From Erythrophleum ivorense (Eukaryota; Streptophyta; Magnoliopsida; Fabales; Fabaceae): a stretch of DNA of 64,000 nucleotides. The notes beneath the pieces were generated by a model. That model had not been told where the DNA came from. It searched no databases and worked only from the letters and a program-made list of their open reading frames with translations. Positions within the stretch are counted from its first letter, which is position 1; every line of letters begins with the position of its first letter. The stretch is from contig JAIUCV010000023.1 of NCBI GenBank assembly GCA_026724425.1, positions 6,329,958 to 6,393,957 on the forward strand, read 5' to 3'. Positions 58,980 to 64,000 of this stretch are shown piece by piece. The translations under genes were made by a program, and so were the position numbers.

Positions 58980-59640
58980 TAGGATGATAGATGTGAGAGG
59001 AGTTTTCAGGAGTTGAGACTTCGTTTGACTATTGCCCTTGTACTGATTATCCCTGACTCTAGTGAACCATTTGTGGTTTATTGTAATGCCTCGAACAAAA
59101 GGTTAGGATGTGTGTTGATACAGCAAGGTAGAGTAGTGGCATATGCCTCTAAGTAGTTGAGGCCTCATAAGGAGAATTATCCCATACATGACCTGAAGTT
59201 AGCCGCCATAGTGTTTACTCTTAAAATCTACCCTTGTAATAGTTATCCTTGACCCTAGTGAACCATTTATGGTTTATTGTGATACCTCGGGGCAAAGAGT
59301 TAGGATGTGTGTTAATACAATAGGGTAAAATAGTGGCATATGCCTTTAGGCAGTTAAGGTCTCATGTGGAGAATTATCCCACACATGACTTGGAGTTAGC
59401 CACCGTAGTGTTTGCTCTTAAAATCTAGAGGCACTATTTGTATAGTGCTACCACAAAGATTTATAGTGACCACAAGAGTTTGAAATACCTGTTTGTTCAA
59501 AAGGAAATAAATATAAGACAAAGGAGATAGATAGAATTCTTAAAAGATTATGATTATACCTTGAAGTATCATCCAGACAAGGCTAATGTGGTAGTGGATG
59601 CCCTGAGTAGGAAGTCCATCCATATAGCCCATATGATGAT
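58980..59640 (+). pseudogene. RNase H with an internal tandem duplication
   Basis: Copy 1 reads EPFVVYCNASNKRLGCVLIQ, in which the catalytic Asp after YC is Asn. Copy 2, 196 bp later, keeps Asp (FMVYCDTSG). Both continue through VVAYA and ENYPIHDLKLA or ENYPTHDLELA. After the duplication come HYLYSATTKIYSDHKSLKYL, KDYDYTLKYHPDKANVVVDA and LSRKS, the normal end of the domain and tether. Stops remain in both copies. Duplication of the catalytic half is not a normal feature of the family. Confidence 0.88.
59035..59427 (+). repeat. 196-bp tandem duplication inside RNase H
   Basis: Copy 1 is 59035-59230 (CCCTTGTACTGATTATCC) and copy 2 is 59231-59427 (CCCTTGTAATAGTTATCC). Both end CTTAAAATCTA. They differ at roughly one base in eight by eye, so the duplication predates much of the decay. 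Confidence 0.92.
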
Positions 59641-59869
59641 TAGGGAGCAAGAGCTCCTAAAGAAATTTAGAAATATGAACCTCTCCTATTAGGTGGTATC
59701 GAGTAAATTGTATCTGAGTGAAACCTAAATTGAGAATGTATTGAGAACCCAAATTTTAGATGCTCAGAAAGAGGATAAATTCCTAAGATAGATCAGGAAT
59801 GAGATTTCCTAAGGTAAGACCTCAGATTTCAGGGTGTTTAGGAATGGTATGATAGTATACTGAGATAGA

Positions 59870-60403
59870 ATCTGTGTGCCTAGTCAAAATAATTTGAGAG
59901 AAAGCATTTTAGAAGAGGCACATAAGAGTAAGTATACTATCCACCCAGATGCCACCAAAACATATCAGGATTTGAAAAGGATTTTCTGGTGGCCAGGGAT
60001 GAAGAATGATGTGACAGATTATGTGACTAGATGTCTAGTGTGTCAGAGGGAAAAAGTGGAACATCAAAGACCCGTTGGGTTATTGCAACCTCTAGATATC
60101 CCCGAGTGAAAGTGGGATAGTATAGTCATAGACTTTGGTATGGGGTTTCCTAGGACATCTTTTGGACACGATGTTATTTGGGTAGTTGTGAATAGACTGA
60201 CAAAGTCTGCACACTTTTTAACTTTCAGGGCTACTCATACACTGGATAAATTAGCCCAGTTATATATTAGAGAGATGGTGCAACTTCATGGAGTACTCAG
60301 TAGCATAGTTTCGAATAGAGATCCTAGGTTTACGTTAAACTTTTGGAGGTCATTGCAGCATGCCTTAGGAACCAGGTTACGGTTTATAACAAAATTGATT
60401 TGA
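59870..60403 (+). pseudogene. Tekay-like integrase, truncated
   Basis: The zinc-binding domain is recognisable: EEAHKSKYTIHPDATKTYQD then RIFWWPGMK and CLVCQREKVEHQ (HHCC). The core follows as GFPRTSFGHDVIWVVVNRL then TKSAHFLTFRATHT. The catalytic Asp of the VVVDRLT motif is Asn here, and in IVSNRDPRFTLNFWRSL the catalytic Asp of SDRD is also Asn. Both are GAT to AAT changes. The text stops at LGTRLRF (60390), before the catalytic Glu and the chromodomain, which are absent. The enzyme is doubly dead. Loss of the rest probably reflects a deletion or the adjoining CACTA-like insertion. Confidence 0.9.
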
Positions 60404-60430
60404 GGTCTTGTGATAGTTGCATATTGTAAA

Positions 60431-60965
60431 TACTATAAGAAATCAAGGGATTTCTCATAGAAAATTCTCATGAAAAATCATATGAGAGAATTTGTCATAG
60501 AAATTCTCTCTAAAATTATCACAGTTTGCATTATACAGAGCTTTCCATGATAATTTCTCATAGAAAAAAGTTTGTTAGTGTTTTTTGACACAATTTTATG
60601 ACAAATACCGTGATAAATTTGGCGGGTTCTAGTGGGAAGCTTTTCTCATGGTACTTTTCTGTGAGAACAAAATACCAAAAAATATTATATCCTTATGCCT
60701 ACTAAATTCTATGAGAAAAATAGTGAGAAGGCCTTGAAATTTTCTCACTATTTTTTTACGTGAGATAAACTGTGAGAAGTTTGAATTTTTTTCACACATG
60801 GGAAGTTATTTTCTCACAAATATTTTCTATGAGAAAACTCACTTAATTCTCACGGATATTATGATGACCTAATCATTGATGGACAAGCCTTGAAAGCTTT
60901 GATCAAATCAATAGTAGCAAGTACTTATTAAATGCCCACCCTTTACCACTGGATCTCACACCTCT
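60431..60965 (+). mobile_element. CACTA-like terminus, same family as 7013-12108
   Basis: TACTATAAGAAATCAAGGG then ATTTCTCATAG matches the termini at 7013 and 12108 (AAGAAA.CA.GGATTTTCTC). It is followed by a subterminal array of TTCTCATAGAA and TTCTATGAGAA variants up to about 60860. No opposite terminus is seen. The element is broken or continues beyond the LTR that starts at 60966. Its insertion point is close to the truncation of the integrase. Confidence 0.7.
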
Positions 60966-63900
60966 TGTAACACCATATTCATCTAGCCTTTTCCTCATTT
61001 CATTTCTAGTTCCTTCCCTTAGGATAGTAACTTCTAAAAGAAATTTAATTAAAATAATGGAATATTTTGAATTGCATAGTACTTAAATCTTTTTGTTTTG
61101 CATTCCGTGGACCATATTAACTTACTCATATCATTCCCTAATTAAAATGCATTCATACAACTCAACCATCTCAAAATGTCACAAGAATCCCGAGTTTAGA
61201 GCATACATACATAAAATCACACAATCAGCCTTGGGTTCTGTTGCCAGATTTTTGGTGCCAACTTTGGAAATTTATAACTAATTCTAGAAAAATTGAAATC
61301 AAGCAAAACATACCAATCTAGAAAGATACATATGTTAAATTTATGCTGAAAATAAGTATAAACCAAAAAAGAAATATTTAGCTACTAGAAATCGATGGAA
61401 CACTACCAAAGGTACTACTACATTGCTAGTACTCACTCTAAACTTTAAAAATTCATATATCTCTGATCAGACCTCCAAATGAGGTGATCTTAGTGGCCAT
61501 AGAAAGCTTATTATCTCTAATTTATGTCTATAAAATCTCATGAGCATTAGATGTCATTTGGCCCTCAAATGATATAGGAGAAGAAATTGACTACAAAAAT
61601 AGTAACCATATCAATTTAACAGCTTTTTGGTAACTTTGAAAATTCATAATTAATTCTCTAGAACTCCAAATAATCTAGTCTTTAGCTTTCCAAAAAGAGA
61701 TCTATATGCATGCCAATTTTCATAGGGAAATTTGTCCATTTGGTCAGTTTGTAATATAGGGTTGTAAAATGGAACTTTTATGCCTCTTTAAAGGGTCAAA
61801 ATAGTTCAATTTAGCTTCTACCTTTTCTAGGACCACTTAAGCATGTGGGAAAGTATGAAAATAGCCTACTAAACATATCCCAAAGGTCCAAAACCCAGAT
61901 CATAACTTCACTCTCCCACTTGATGATATATATAAGGAACATACATGCATCATCTTGCATTTCCATGTCAAAAACATACACTATCATTCATATGGATCCA
62001 ATTCTTATACATACATCATATATCCATTCTTTTACAAGTGTTCAAGGACTTATACATTATATGCATCATAGGAATACATCATTTGACAATGTTATGGCTA
62101 CAAAATGAGTAAGTAACAACTTCTTTGTCAAGCTTATTGCTTTCAAGTGTGGTGGCTCCCATTTCTTAGCTTACTTGGTCCACCTAGATATGTTAGGCAA
62201 TGGGGAGAGAAGAGTGAGATTCTAGGAATTCTAATAGCCCTTCTCCCTTTTAAACACACATAATGGATGCAATTTCAAGTCTAAAAATGCATGCATGTTT
62301 ATTTTGAAATTCATACATTCGAGAAATCACATACAACATACATAGGTTTGCTAATACAATAGTTTAACCTCACCCATTCTCTTTGGGACTTTTGCACTTG
62401 CCTTACCTATTTTTAAGAGACTTTTAACTAAGCCTCACTCTTCCAAAGACTTTTGACTTTGTCTTACCCATTCATAGGGGCTTTTGGCTCATCCTTACCC
62501 TAATTAAGGGACTTTTGGCTTTACCAAGCTCATATAAGCCAAAACATGTTCATAAGGCATCTTTCAAGCACATAAACAAAGCATCATGATACCATGGCAT
62601 GTACATATATACTAGAAACACTTTTCATAGCTTAAACATGCACATACACATTCAAAGACAAGAAAACACCCAATCATGCATGAGAGAAAGCAGAGAGAGC
62701 TACCTTGGATGCAAGAACACACTTTTCCTTTTGGAATTTCTTCCTCTCCCTTAGCCAAACACCTATAAAGAGTAGAGCTTGATTCCTTTAGCTTAAACAC
62801 ATCAAATGGTATCCAATTACACTCTTGAAATATTATCTAATGCCACACACACTCTAGAAAAACTTTGGCACTCACATGGTTCAATTATGGTTTCATAAAG
62901 CACTTAATGAAACAACCTTAAGAATTCATGATTTTGGCTCCATTCTTTCCCTTAATCTATGACTTTTGACTCTATTTAGACTCTTTGGAGCCATCACACA
63001 ATCAATTTAAGGAGCCTAGTTATATGTTGCTTCCTTAAGTCATGTCATGAAACCTATAGCTCCATCTCATTATCCATCACTTCTAAAATTTTTCTAAGAC
63101 TTCCTCTCATACTCCCCCATCATATATGATGCAAATCTAGGCTTGGAAGAAATTAAAACACTCCCTAGATGCTTCCCCCCTTCTTGGCCGAGACATGACT
63201 TCTTCTTAGCACCAAGGAAGTTGTTTTGTTTTCTTTGATGGGAGATGCATGTGGGAGGCTTCTTTGATATCTTAGGAACTCATATGAACTATTAGACATC
63301 TTAAATTATAGTTAGAAACTTTCCTACAAACCAAGATGCAACTAAAACCCTAGGTTATGCATCTTAAAAATCATAGTTCTTTCTTTATTTTCTTTGCATA
63401 TTCTTATTTTCCACACTCTAATTCTTAAGATTCATCCTTGGTTTGTTTAAAAAATTACTTCTTCTTGGCTGTCCATATAGTGGTCGAACCATACATAAAG
63501 GAAGCAAGGAAGAAGAAGCATGAAAACTAATGGATTTACCTTGGTTTTCGAGCTTTCCTTAGACGCTCTTCCTTTTGCTTTGATTCTCCTCTTCAAATTC
63601 AAACTTCTCCCCTTTAGTCTGAGCTTAAAACAAAACCAAATGCCTTAAGATAACTATGGGAAGAAGGAGAAGGAGGAGGAGAATAAGTTTACTAAAGGAA
63701 AGACCAAGAAATTCCACTAATTTCATACCTTTTGCTTGACTTTTTCTTCTCCCTTTCTCCCTTTTCTTATGTGCCTCTCTCCCTTAGTCTCACTCTCTAT
63801 TTTAGGCAGATGGAAGGTCAGTTAAGTGGGGAGAAGAGTGGGGCATGAATTATAAAGCTAAAGGATTAAAAATTGTTTCAATAAAATTCCATATACGTCC

Positions 63901-64000
63901 CATCTTTTTGGCATTTTCGTTTTAGGCTTGTTTTAGCTCCTTTTTCATAACCATATTTTTCATCATAAAATTTAGGTTCTCTAACTTATAAACTACCTTT
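60966..64000 (-). mobile_element. Long LTR, minus orientation, runs off the window
   Basis: Begins TGTAACACCATATTCATC, the reverse of the GATATGGTGTTACA end of the family. Landmarks of the family appear in reverse: GAGTGAGATTCTAGGAATTC (62212), the GGGACTTTTGGC minisatellite (62365-62525), a pyrimidine-rich leader (63720-63800), and CATAAAATTTAGGTTC (63963). Its far end lies outside the window, so solo or complete status is unknown. The ORFs at 61093, 61845 and 62612 have no domain. Confidence 0.88.
62365..62525 (-). repeat. AAAAGTCCCTA minisatellite in LTR (reverse)
   Basis: Four to five degenerate copies of the unit (GGGACTTTTGGC..T.ACCC) in reverse, as in 46075-46262. Confidence 0.8.

Larger units (their letters stand above)
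56250..60430 (+). mobile_element. Tekay-like chromovirus internal region, 3' truncated
   Basis: Order gag, CCHC knuckle, protease, RT, RNase H, integrase in plus orientation, preceded by its own 5' LTR. The integrase breaks off near 60400, just before the CACTA-like terminus at 60431. No plus-oriented 3' LTR follows in the window. Excess G-to-A and C-to-T changes have produced stops and Asp-to-Asn substitutions throughout. Confidence 0.9.

Noticed and set aside
60966..64000. 3' LTR of the Tekay-like element at 53526
   Set aside because: It is in the opposite orientation, so it cannot be the partner of the plus-oriented 5' LTR.

Overview
The window looks like repeat-dominated nuclear DNA of a flowering plant, probably a woody eudicot. 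It is very AT-rich, has plant-type introns and TATA boxes, and is packed with plant transposon families: Ty3/gypsy elements with 2.7-3.6 kb LTRs, Ty1/copia, L1-type LINE, CACTA/En-Spm and foldback MITEs. I could not identify the species. No rRNA, tRNA or CRISPR array was seen. All alignments were made by eye.

Layout. 1-6.4 kb is AT-rich DNA with a 300-bp tandem duplication and two neighbouring foldback elements of one family. 7.0-12.1 kb is a complete but decayed CACTA-like element (degenerate TIRs, TTT target duplication, an En/Spm-type transposase relic on the minus strand, arrays of TTCTCATGG palindromes at both ends), bracketed by a 350-bp direct repeat. 14.0-15.4 kb holds an LTR/promoter-like module and a copia RNase H fragment. 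16.2-17.2 kb holds the only convincing intact gene: a 232-codon 30K-superfamily viral movement-protein domain on the minus strand, with a candidate spliced 5' leader. No other viral gene lies nearby, so an exapted (domesticated) viral gene is plausible. This is the most interesting locus.

19.5-22.5 kb is a dead minus-strand LINE. 22.9-36.0 kb is one old minus-strand Ty3/gypsy element (LTR, gag, protease, RT, RNase H, integrase, chromodomain-like tail). Three younger insertions split it, each with a perfect 5-bp target duplication: solo LTRs at 22997-26009 (TAGGT) and 27760-30626 (GATAA), and a 2.5-kb LTR-like insert at 31548-34088 (AGCTC). An unassigned 111-codon ORF flanks it at 36.2-36.6 kb.

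39.1-42.4 kb is another long LTR-like block. 42.6-53.5 kb is a CACTA element with a TNP2-type transposase gene, cut by two solo LTRs of opposite orientation (44478-48115, GGTGT; 49714-53325, CTTGG). 53.5-60.4 kb is a Tekay-like chromovirus (5' LTR, primer-binding site, gag-PR-RT-RH-IN) with many stops, catalytic Asp-to-Asn changes and a duplicated RNase H segment. It runs into a second CACTA-like terminus of the 7-12 kb family at 60431, itself cut by a minus-oriented long LTR from 60966 to the window end.

Together this is a record of nested insertion, LTR-LTR recombination to solo LTRs and C-to-T decay, with one apparently protected virus-derived gene.
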